From Lycocorax pyrrhopterus obiensis (taxonomy: Eukaryota > Chordata > Aves > Passeriformes > Paradisaeidae): a DNA stretch of 64,000 nt. The notes below the pieces were generated by a model that had not been told where the DNA came from, did no database searches, and saw nothing but the letters and a program-made list of their open reading frames with translations. The stretch is from contig JACSVZ010000007.1 in the NCBI GenBank assembly GCA_014706295.1, positions 52,776,975-52,840,974 of the forward strand, in the 5' to 3' direction. Of this stretch, positions 50,244-59,945 are shown piece after piece (the stretch's first letter is position 1; every line of letters starts with the position of its first letter). Position numbers and translations under genes: made by a program.

Positions 50244-51617
50244 CTAGTTCAGAAGGGTTCCATATAACTGTGCTTTTGTAAGGCTGTCCTTCCGACTCAG
50301 ACCAGTGCTCCCAGTCCGCTGAAACTGCTGCTGTTTGCTGTGAATGCCCGAATGGCTTCCTTGATCCATGGAAGACTGGTGGATTTCTGAAGCCTCCACT
50401 GAACTCTGATTGAGTGACTCTGCTGAGCTGTTGGGGCTCACGTCCACGTATTCTCTTTTCAATACTGGGCTATTTTCGATGTTTTTGCTACTGCATAACT
50501 GGACCGTGATCCTTTCGTTTTTTTGGTCTCTTGATTCCTTTGTTTTGTAAGTGGGCAATTTGTCCTGTTTACAGCTTGTGCTGATGTCAATGTTCAGGCC
50601 ACTGTCTGTTCTCAGGAAGCAAGAATCCACAAGTCTGCTTTGGCAGATGTCGTCTCCCTCTGAGCAGCTGTCTGCTTTGTAACTAGCATAGATGGGGCTT
50701 GTTCGACTGTCCCCCTTCTTGATGGGGCTGCTGTAGTACTGCTCTGAGAAACTGCAGGGCGACAGCCTGCCAGCGTTCCTGTAGGAGTACGCTCCAATGT
50801 CCTCCACGCTCAGCTGCCTCCATCGCCCTGGCAAGTCTTCTTCTGAAAGGTGGGTGCTCCTGCACTCATTCCTCATTTTCTGGTTGGCTAAAGCCTGCTG
50901 TGGTGTTATGGCTGAGAAATGAAAAGGTTCGTTTGCATATGGAGGCAGAGTCCTGGTAAAAGTGGGTGAGTTCTCGTTGTCGTCAGCGAGCTCCATGTGC
51001 TGTGCAGGTTTGGGCTTGGCAAACCTGGGGCTCCCCTGATGCTCGTAACCCGCAGGTGACTTCCTCTCAAACAGTTCGTCTCGGTTGCTCATGTAGATCG
51101 CTTGCTGGGAGGCTGTCAGAGTGTTGGCTTGGGCGTTCTCCTTCTCCTCGGACGTGACGCTGAAGCTGGAGTAGGAGCTGGAGGTTGGCAGAGAGGTAAT
51201 GTACTCTGGGAATGCTTCGTGGGAGAAGCTGGAATGGAATCCGTCTTCTTCCACAGTGCTGTCCGTGGAGTTTTGGGACCGCAGGAACCCCACGTCTTTC
51301 ACCTGCGTGTCCACACTTGGCCGCCTCTCCCTCCTCCTCTCCTCGGGGCAGTAAAGGGCCGTGTCGCTGCAGTAGATGTCGGACTTGTACTGGGGTCTTT
51401 GTCCGACTTTTCCAGCAGAGTCCTGAAAATTGAGATCCCTCGTAGATGGGCTTGACAAGTGTGAGGACAAGCTGTTGGGGTCTGGTTTTTCCAGTACTTT
51501 GGCAATGACGCAAGTGGGAATGGTATCAGCATAAGAAGTGTGGCACAAAGGGACAGAAAGGCTGCAGCCATGTTTTTCCAGGTGGATGCTGACTCTTTCC
51601 TGAAAGTCAGTTGGCAA
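50244..51617 (-). CDS. BEGAIN: BEGAIN, large terminal coding exon with stop codon
   Basis: BEGAIN (brain-enriched guanylate kinase-associated protein) is a neuronal postsynaptic-density protein known to bind the guanylate-kinase domain of PSD-95/SAP90. This exon encodes its C-terminal 457 residues. On the - strand the acceptor is a pyrimidine-rich tract ending TTATGTTGCAG (AG at 51619-51618). The first codons are LPTDFQERVSIHLEKHGCSL. Later recognisable blocks are TCVIAKVLEKPDP, DIYCSDTALYCPEERRRERR, LPTSSSYSSFSVTSEEKE, LTASQQAIY, LSVEDIGAYSY and SPIYASYKAD, ending GLSRKDSLTKAQLYGTLLN before TAG at 50244-50246. All match the recalled vertebrate protein. The chain is Ser/Tyr-rich and probably disordered, with a basophilic kinase-like site (RRERRPSVD). 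The open frame continues 15 codons into the intron to an ATG at 51662, but the acceptor and family match place the exon start at 51617. Confidence 0.96.
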   Translation of the reverse strand: MPTDFQERVSIHLEKHGCSLSVPLCHTSYADTIPTCVIAKVLEKPDPNSLSSHLSSPSTRDLNFQDSAGKVGQRPQYKSDIYCSDTALYCPEERRRERRPSVDTQVKDVGFLRSQNSTDSTVEEDGFHSSFSHEAFPEYITSLPTSSSYSSFSVTSEEKENAQANTLTASQQAIYMSNRDELFERKSPAGYEHQGSPRFAKPKPAQHMELADDNENSPTFTRTLPPYANEPFHFSAITPQQALANQKMRNECRSTHLSEEDLPGRWRQLSVEDIGAYSYRNAGRLSPCSFSEQYYSSPIKKGDSRTSPIYASYKADSCSEGDDICQSRLVDSCFLRTDSGLNIDISTSCKQDKLPTYKTKESRDQKNERITVQLCSSKNIENSPVLKREYVDVSPNSSAESLNQSSVEASEIHQSSMDQGSHSGIHSKQQQFQRTGSTGLSRKDSLTKAQLYGTLLN

Positions 51618-54600
51618 CTGCAACATAAAGGGATGGCAAGAAGAAAGGAGAAAAGGGTGCATGTTAATAGAGGTGTCAGATGAGTGCTGTTTATGACATT
51701 ACATAGCTCACTAAGCATGGTTCTTTGGCTAATGTGGTGGCCACAATCTTTGTGCGTTTCTGGAAACAAATGTAATCAAATGACCTTTGTTTGTTCACTT
51801 AACGTTTGTACATCTTCATCTGCTTCCCCTCATGGATAACATGTGAAAATGAAATGTTTCCTTCCAAATTAATTCAGGTTGGGTAAGAATGATCATAGAA
51901 TCACTCAGGTCAGGAAAGGCCTCTACGCTCATTGAGTCCAGCCATTAACCCAGGTTTGCTTTACTGATGTAAATAAAGTATGTAGTAAACAACAATCTTA
52001 AAAAGGCAGGTAGGGAATTACAGCTTACAGCAACACTTTCCAGACTGTGTGCTTGGGTGTGATTTACAGTTGGAGTGTGGGTGTGCAGAGGTCTCTGTGG
52101 GGGTGAGGAAGGACGAGGAAGAGATCATATCTATTCTGTTCTTCTTTTGCCTTTCCTCGAGCTCATCTTGCCTACAACCCCATGCCAAACTGGCTCCTAC
52201 CCTCCAGCATCACATTTGATAAACAATGCTGTTTGAAGGTGCAGGAAAGCTGGCTGACACTTATAGAAGTGGTACTGGCTGCTGTGACAGGATTATTCCT
52301 GTGCTGGGAAGAAGCAAATCAAGCTGGCTTCCTTGCCCCTTTGGTCGGACACTGCTTGTCGGATCAACCATCCACAAAAGCCTCAACATGTCCTTCCACA
52401 CTGACAGACATAAGCACTAAGAGCTGAACTCACATTGTAATTCCTGTGACAGAGTTAATCAATAGGTCTCTTATGCATCAGAAATCATATAGGGTTTTTT
52501 TTAGAAAGTCAGGATCAGGGCTGTGGATGGTGGTTTCACCTGCCATTCTGTCATGTGGACCAGAAGAGAGAGAGAGATGACGTTCCTTGGATGCCTACTC
52601 GGGTATCACCAAACATGCTTTCCTGTCAAGGTTTATCAGCCTTGCTCACTTCAGGTCTCTATCAATGATCAGACAGCAATATGAGAGAGGTTGTCTCTTG
52701 GTATTTCTTGCTGGAAATCAGAAGAATTCATGTTTGGAATAAGTTTTGAGTTTGTGATTGTGATAGCTCCTTTAATATCTGTGTTGATTTATGCCACTTG
52801 GGAATTTATCCCTTCAATGCTTGGCTGAACTCTGATTTACTCAGCACTTTCTTTTTATAACTAGAAATCAAGTTCCTCTTCACAAAATAATCAGTGGTTA
52901 ACCTTATGACCTTAGCAATCTCACTTCCTCCTTAAATTTGTTCCTCTAGAGGAGAGAACACTACAAATAACTGCAATTGTCCCCCTCCCCTTTATTCTTG
53001 GCAAAGGAAATTTAAGGTGCCTGCACCTTGTCATGGTCTCACATTGTATAGGATATGGAGCTCCTCTTTTAGCCTCATTGGGAAGTTTTTAAAGCTGGTT
53101 TAACCTTCAAACCTCAGTGTGTTCAAAATAAGGTATATAGTGAAATGGCATTCTTGTTTTTTGTAGTAGTATGAGTGTTTTTTCAATCAACAGACCTTCC
53201 AGGATATTTTGGATTAATCATTATGTTGCTAATTAACTCATATGTCTTCCATTGGAAATAAATGATATTGCCAGTCTGCTGGCAGACAGCAACATTAGTC
53301 ATAGTAAGTACAGATGCAACAAAGATTGAATAAACAGGTTGTAAAATAGGCCTGGTGTAAATTGCCATAGAAATGAGGAAAAGAAATACAGTTAATTGAA
53401 TGTGAAAGTGCTGTATGGGGCAGCTCTTATTTCAGTATCCTGTAGCACCACTGTTCAATCTATTTTATATACGTTATTAGTATTATGAAATGTGTTAACA
53501 AGAACATTATTTTCTGGGCATTGCACCGGAAACTGGAATTGCTAAAATCATACTGCTGTCACATTACTATATTGTGCTAGAGTTTAGGTTTCTGGATAAC
53601 ATAAAATAGTTTATCAGGCAATATTTGCATTTGTAAGGAATTTATTGGCTGTGACAGCACATTCACACTTGCTAAATTAATAAATACTTGGACTTATGAG
53701 TGGAGACTGCCTATTGAACTGAGTATATGACAGTCTGGGAAATTGTGGGGAGAGCTCACATTTGTGATACTTCTGTGCAAATGAACAACTAAGTGCTTTT
53801 AAAGTCCTAATTGTAACAGGTAGGTTGCTTTCGAGTGTGAGTAATGTAATGATAATTCCTGGACACAATTTGCTAAGGGAAGTCAGTTAACAGGAAAAAA
53901 TAACAGGACCAAGATAATGGTTAATTTGGAAGTTTTGTCTCTGTTCAGAAAATCATTGCCTGTTTGACAGAAGAATCTTGCTCCATCTTTATTTAACGGG
54001 GTTGTTTAGTGCCCTGAAGCCATCTACTGACTTTTAAATGGTTTGTACATTCCAAATTTAATTTTGCAATATTCCATTGCAGAATTGCACGAGAGGCTAT
54101 CTGGGGGGAATGTTGACCTGACGGGACTGATGAAGGAAAAGCTATTCTCTGTAATCTTCACTGAAGCAACATATGTGAGGAAGGTGCTATTGCTTTGTGA
54201 AGGGCCTGGATCTCTAAAGACTGTCTTGTTCACTAAAATAATGTTTACCTCCCCTTTAAGGAGCCTATCTCTCAAGCCTTGTTTCCTTGGAAGCGAGGAT
54301 TATTAATTAAAGTTTACACCTTGGAAATCAATCATTCGGTGCTCTGGTTTCTTTAGAAAAAGATATTTGTTCTGTCAGTCCATTTTAAAATTCAGGTTTG
54401 GAAACTAGCTGGACTGGAAAATAGCTTCAGGAGGAAAATTGATTATATCAGGATCTCTGACGCCTGTAGCTTGTCATTTCCCTGCTCTCGCCCCACTGCT
54501 CCTGCCCAGCGTTTTGCATTCTAGAGTTCACAGCACTTCAGTGTTGCTAAAACCTTTGTTTTACAGGCAATCAAGGCAGGCCCATTCTACTGGATAGGAG

Positions 54601-54836
54601 AGGTTTTGAGGAAGAGAGTACCTTCAAGTTCCACCATGGGCTGTGATTTTGTCAGCAGCTCCCTCGACTGCACAGAACACCAGCAGGTGCACAAGGCCTC
54701 CTGCGGCTTAAAGGAGGGTGTGTGGGGGAATAAAAGCCTTAAGGGCAAACAAATTCTGGAATTTTTACGTGCAAAATAACCTGCTTTCCATACAATATTT
54801 ATATCCTTGAATATTCAAGGGGCTTGGTCACATTAC
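51618..54836 (-). other. BEGAIN: BEGAIN intron (about 3.2 kb)
   Basis: The - strand donor is GTAATG at 54836 and the acceptor ends at 51618. The intron contains a short CR1 remnant at 51892-51955 and an exon-like + strand open stretch near 54080-54183. I recognise nothing else in it. Confidence 0.93.
51892..51955 (-). mobile_element. Short CR1 3' end remnant, sense on - strand
   Basis: The + strand reads ATCATAGAATCACTCAGGTC then AGGAAAGGCCTC, followed by CATTGAGTCCAGCC. This is the reverse complement of the last 60-odd bases of CR1. It is a strongly 5'-truncated copy in a BEGAIN intron, in the same orientation as the gene. Confidence 0.75.
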
Positions 54837-54920
54837 CTCTGAAAGTTTATGTGCCCTGTCGTAGTTCTTGCTGCACTGGAGCAGCTGAGCAGCTAAATTG
54901 CAGTCCTTCCTGTAGAGCTC
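54837..54920 (-). CDS. BEGAIN: BEGAIN, internal coding exon (28 codons)
   Basis: This short exon of 84 nt is in phase 0 at both ends, between a TTTTTTCCAG acceptor (AG at 54922-54921) and a GTAATG donor at 54836-54835. It encodes ELYRKDCNLAAQLLQCSKNY followed by DRAHKLSE. That is the segment which in vertebrate BEGAIN directly precedes LP(S/T)DFQERV, so it splices perfectly to the exon at 51617. The segment is the end of the N-terminal, mainly helical part of the protein. The ATG-initiated frame that reads through the acceptor from 55010 is intronic. Confidence 0.96.
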
Positions 54921-57900
54921 CTGGAAAAAACAAAAAATAGCCTCTTCTTTAAAGTTTGCAAAGTGCTTGTGGCTTTCAGCCTTTTCCCCATGCCTGATCA
55001 ATCTTTTCAAAATTCACTTTGGGGAGATTTGGAGCATATTTAACTTCTATACAAATTAAGATGCTCTGTTTCTTGCACATCCCAGAGATATTTCCCCCTT
55101 TGCTCTGTGAAGGCTGATAAAATTACTAAGAATAAACTTTTGAGACCTGTTACAACAGAACAGTAATCTGCATTTCAGAAGATGGACACTTACCATTAAG
55201 AACTGAATTTTATACTGTTAACATGCATGGTACTGTGAAGGCTAAAAAACAATGATCTTTTAAGCAAAAAAGAAAATTTTTACTGAGTATTATCCAGACC
55301 AGCGCTAAAATACTACTTTGGAAAGTGCTAAAATAATCTTATGAGTTTGTGGGAGAAAATCATTACAGAAATATACATTGTGTTGTTTTTTTTAAAAAGG
55401 GAGACTCTTTCCTTTTGATATTTCTTGCTGGTTTCTGGCTCCTTTAATGTCTTGCAGAACGCAGCTATAGAAATATATTGAATCTCACTGCAAATATTTG
55501 ATGCTGCAGAACAGAATATTTTCACTGAGCAAGAAATTACCATGAGAATTCCACACAGGGAAGGAGAGAATTTAAGCAAGCTTCTTATACTATCTTCATA
55601 GTGAATGGCTCCCACAGCCTATTTACTGGGAAAATTCAGCACACAGATTTGCCCTTCACCTAAATTTAATTTCGCACGCATGGCTGTGTAACTGTGTCCT
55701 TCAACCAGTATCTCTGGGTCCCTGAAAGTGAGAGTTGTATGTTGATTTTCCTTTTCCTTACCTAGTTGCGTTAAGACCAAGGTTCTTCAGAAGCTGACTT
55801 TATAGGTGGGCAGAAATGAAATATACAAAGCATAAAAGTGCTTTCGGCACTGGGCTGTGTTAGTCTGTAAAAATTAGTATGTGTTTATAGACAAAAAGTT
55901 GTAGAATATTGATATTATTTGGATTTTCTCTGGTGTTAATAATTTTAGGCCGATTTTTATGGCTCCATTTATTCTCTTAAAAACTGATAGAGAAATTTTC
56001 TGTGAAAAAGAAATTCTCTCTCATTTAAAATACCATTTTAAGGTCTTCTGTAATAACATGCAGCAAGATGTTCTTGTAAGTCTATGAGGGATGGGGATAG
56101 TTTTCCTATGAACATTAGTTCATATATCTTCATATTCAAAGACCTTTAGATAATTTTATTTTGTGATTTTTTTCTGTGTCTTTATGAGATTTTATACTTG
56201 CCACTTCTGCTTCAAATGTACTGGGGAGACATATTAATTTATGTGGCTCTTAAATTTTATATCAGGACACACTATTTTCATTCCTGGAAAAGTAAGAACC
56301 CATGAGTTCAATTTAGAAGTAAAATCTGTTGCACGTGCATGTGATTCTGACATGTTGCATGCACATTAAACCCGTAATATATTTCGGCACAATGTATAGC
56401 ACAGACAGGTACCCTGAGTCCCATATGGCATTTCCAGGCACACAAAAATGATATCTCTCCAGAACCTAATCCTTTCTTCAAAAGCTGTGTGCCTCTCTTT
56501 CTGCGCAGCGGTTGTCATGGAGAGTACAAAAAGCATTTCTGACACTTTATTTTTAGCAGCTTTAAAAATTACTACATAAAAAATTACATGTGAGCTACAT
56601 GTGCCACATGCACTTTGTTCTCAACCTGCTGGGCTGAGCCATGTGACTGGAGCGACTTTCTCTCCTCCAATGTCTGCCTGAATGGAAGCCAGCCATATCT
56701 GTGGCAACTAGAACAATAACCGGCAACTAATGCCAGAAGTGTTTCCCACAGTTTGAAATACGTTTTTGTATCAAAAGCACAATTTTACATTTCTGTCAGA
56801 AGAGTGAGGGGAAATAGAATTGAAGGAAGAGGTCTTGCCGAGACAAAAACTTTCTCCCCATGTAGGATTCTTCAGTTTATCACTTCTCTACTTATTAGGT
56901 ATAATACTAGTGGTTTGTTTCATAGTCCTTTATTCTCAAATTTGGAATATAACCTTTACTTTTATTAGTAATACTACACAGAATCACAGATTATCCTGAG
57001 TTGGAAAGGACCCACAAGGATCATCAATGGCCCTGCACAGGACAATCCCCAAGAGTCACACCATGTGCCTGAGAGCATTGTCCAAACACTTCTTGAACTC
57101 TGTCAGGCTTGGGGCTGTGACCACTTCCCTGGGGAGCCTGTTCCAGTGCCCAGCCACCCTCTGGGGAATGAACCTTTTCCTGATATCCAACCTAAACCTC
57201 TCCTGACTCAATTTAATGCAATTTTCTTGAATCCTGCAAGGGCAGAACTTTGTCTGTGAACCAGCTTCAAGTCTGAAGAAGTGGTACTGTTATTTGAGGC
57301 CTCTGGACCATATTCTAATGCTCGGAGTACCACTGTGAAGATTGAAAACACTTCAAATGTGGGTTCAAGCCTGACTCCGTGAAGCAGTGTAAACGCATGC
57401 ACACTTAAAGGGAGAGTTCTGCAGTTTTTTTCCACCTGTATTTTAAAGCAGAAATAACTCCACTGATTTCAGATGAATTAGTCTGGAGGTATACCTGTGC
57501 TTCCAAAACCTGAATGTAGCCCATTACATTTACCACGCTCCATTACTTATAGCTGGTAGAGTTATGAAGTAACTTTTCTTTCAACTCAACTTCTATAAAA
57601 GTAAGGGGTCAGATTGGGAACTTTTTGTTTCTGTTGGAAAGCTGTTAATTGCACAGGCAGAGTTCACATCAGCAGGCATTTTAATGGGATCAAATGCTCC
57701 CAGCTATGATTAGGAGTTCATGTGAAATATGGGAAGATTGAATGTAAGATGCTGAAAAATAAGTGCTAACAGAAACATGTCCTCTGTACATAAATTTTTT
57801 ATTAAGTGTGGAAGGAACGGCACAGTAATGAACTAAATGCCTGCAATATTCCTCTCTTTGCTGTCTTTGTAGGTTTGTCTCAGGAAGAATTTAATAAGCT

Positions 57901-58563
57901 TGTTGCCAGCTGCGGTACTCATGCCATTTTTCAGCAGTGTTTAATGAGATGCAGGGTGACAATCACCAGAGATGTTCCTTGTTTTGTCCCACACAGAGAC
58001 AGGTAAATTGTTACACATGAACAACTGCCAGGAAAAGGCTGTCTCCTGCTCCCTGCAGGAGTGATCTGAGTGACCAGGCTGGGTCAATCCTGCCTTCTGC
58101 TAGCAGAGCTCCCTTGTGCTGGGCTTTTTGGTGAGCAAAGACTGAAAGATCAAAGAATTGCAGGAAATGTGGGGGTCTACACTGTGCCTAAAATCCTTCT
58201 GCTGAGTCCTCGCTCCACACGTGTCCCTGCAACAGCTCTGACCATGTGCTTGCACCAGTTTGCTGTACTGATGGCAAAATCAATGTGGGAATATTGCCAT
58301 TTCTTAGAATATTTTTTCATCCGTTTCAGGCTAGACATAAAGAAAAAAATATCAATGAAAAGTCTCACCTCATAGCATAAGGAGAGCTGGATTTACGAAA
58401 TGATGGCAACAAACAAACAAACATAAATTTTAACCATTGAGGTGACAAGTTTTTTTTTATACAAACATAAAAAATTATTCTATAATTTCATGGGAAGTGG
58501 AAGACCTAATTTGTTTCTGAATATAATCTCAAAAATAATACAGTCGCATAATTAAATACTTAC
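54921..58563 (-). other. BEGAIN: BEGAIN intron (about 3.6 kb)
   Basis: The - strand donor GTAAGTA lies at 58563 and the acceptor ends at 54921. It contains a CR1 fragment in sense orientation (56977-57212) and an exon-like + strand open stretch with splice-like borders at 57873-58002. Nothing else is recognised. Confidence 0.93.
56977..57212 (-). mobile_element. CR1 LINE 3' fragment, sense on - strand
   Basis: The + strand reads ACAGAATCACAGATTATCCT then GAGTTGGAAAGGACCC, the reverse complement of the CR1 3' end. Further on it reads GGGGCTGTGACCACTTCCCT and ends CCAACCTAAACCTCTCCTGA near 57206. Translated on -, the region corresponds to the CR1 C-terminal ERFRLDIRK...VTAPSLTEF type block. 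It is 5'-truncated and lies in a BEGAIN intron, sense to the gene. Confidence 0.92.
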
Positions 58564-58671
58564 ATTGTCTTCTGACAACTTATCTATTGTCACCTTGGCT
58601 TCTATTAAGTGATTATTGAGTGCAATTATTTCATGGCTCAAAGCCCGTTTTTCCTCTTCGTAATGCTGACC
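58564..58671 (-). CDS. BEGAIN: BEGAIN, internal coding exon (36 codons, coiled-coil region)
   Basis: This exon of 108 nt is in phase 0 at both ends. The acceptor is CTACACAG, with AG at 58673-58672, and the donor is GTAAGTA starting at 58563. It encodes GQHYEEEKRALSHEIIALNN, then HLIEAKVTIDKLSEDN, which joins without a gap to ELYRKDCN of the next exon. In vertebrate BEGAIN this segment follows ...KLYRM and belongs to the N-terminal coiled coil: a heptad-like spacing of L, I and V is visible. The roughly 70 residues before it were searched for by eye on the - strand up to 64000 and not found, so they lie right of the window. Confidence 0.96.
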
Positions 58672-59682
58672 CTGTGTAGAAAATGGAGTAGTCAGTGTTT
58701 TTTCTACTGTCAGAATATTTCAGATAAAGGCCCACAGGCTGATGTCATTCTCAAATCCAGAGAAAAGCACAACAGACCAATATTTCTTTTTTCTTTCTCC
58801 TCCATCCCCCTTATTTATTTTCTCCATTATTTTGCTATTTGTACTCAGCAGATGAGGTAAAGTCCTTTAGAAATATGGAGGTCAGATTGAGCTCACATTA
58901 AGAACCTTCACAAAAGGCTTCAGTTAGCCTGTGCAAAAGCATTGTATTGAGCATCAATCAGTACATCCCTTCTTAGTCACAGGACAGAGTTTCTAACATG
59001 GAAGGGACTGGAGCTGCTCTTTTGCTAAAAGAATGTTTCACTTATGCTACTATTTCCCATTCTCACAAGGAAGGAAGAACAATATTTAAAAAGAAAAGCA
59101 GTTGTGTTTGAGCCAATTTCATTTTAGCTGTTGACCGTTCTGGCTGATTTAAAAGCCCTGATTAAGGTTGTTCATTTCTCAAGGTGAATGTTTACCTGAT
59201 TGCAGGGTTAACACTCATTAGCAGAGCATAACCCACTGTGGCATATCAGGAAAACAGTCTGATTCAAATTTCTTTCTCCCCCCTAATTTAATCTTGTTAC
59301 CAGTAGGCTGTAACTCTTTATTATAAATGCAAAGAAATCAGTGGAAAGAATGAAATGCCACTGGCCCTTCCCATATTTTTTCTCATTTTGACACGTGGTG
59401 TTTCTTTTACTGCCTCTTATATCAAAAATCATTGTGTCATTTATAACCCTGCCTCCAGCCTTACATTGGCGTTAAAAAGTATGAAATCTTCTGAATGCTC
59501 TGAGATCAAGGCATCTTCTGTGCACTCACAGCTGCAACAAGAAGGTTTGAAAATTATCTTGAGAGTCTTTTGGGAAGTTGCTTTGCCGTAAGAGCAGAAA
59601 GTAGGGTGAACACTAATGTACATCTGTTTTGTTTAGTGAACTCAATCCAGTGACAAATTCATAATCTCGGTGGTGCTGAGCA

Positions 59683-59945
59683 ATAGGACAAGAGGCAACA
59701 GGTGGAAACTGGAACATGGGAAGTTCACATGAATATGGGGAAGGAATTCCATACTGAGAGGGTGGCTGAGCACTGGAGCAGGGTGCCCATAGAAGCTGAG
59801 GAGTCTCCTTCCCTGGAAATATTAAAAATCTCCCTGGACCCAATTCTGAGTAAAGTGCTCCAGAGGACCCTATTTGAGCCGGGAGATTGGACTAGATGAC
59901 CTCCAGTGGTCCCTTCCACCCTCAACCATTCTGCGATTCTGTGAA
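59683..59945 (+). mobile_element. CR1 LINE 3' fragment, sense on + strand
   Basis: The + strand reads AATAGGACAAGAGGCAACAG then GTGGAAACTGGAAC, a frame EFHTERVAEHWSRVPIEAEE then SPSLEILKISLD, and the 3' end GGACTAGATGACCTCCAGTG, GTCCCTTCCACCCTCAACC, ATTCTGCGATTCTGTGAA. The order and the octamer end are those of CR1. It is 5'-truncated and lies antisense in the BEGAIN intron. Confidence 0.94.

Noticed and set aside
51618..51662. In-frame ATG 15 codons upstream of the BEGAIN terminal exon as a possible start
   Set aside because: The 15 codons cover the polypyrimidine tract and acceptor. The preceding exon at 54837-54920 joins in phase exactly at 51617.
51067..51769. Several open frames of 117-156 codons overlapping the BEGAIN terminal exon on both strands
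   Set aside because: They are shadows of the real BEGAIN frame. The frame matching the known protein explains the DNA.
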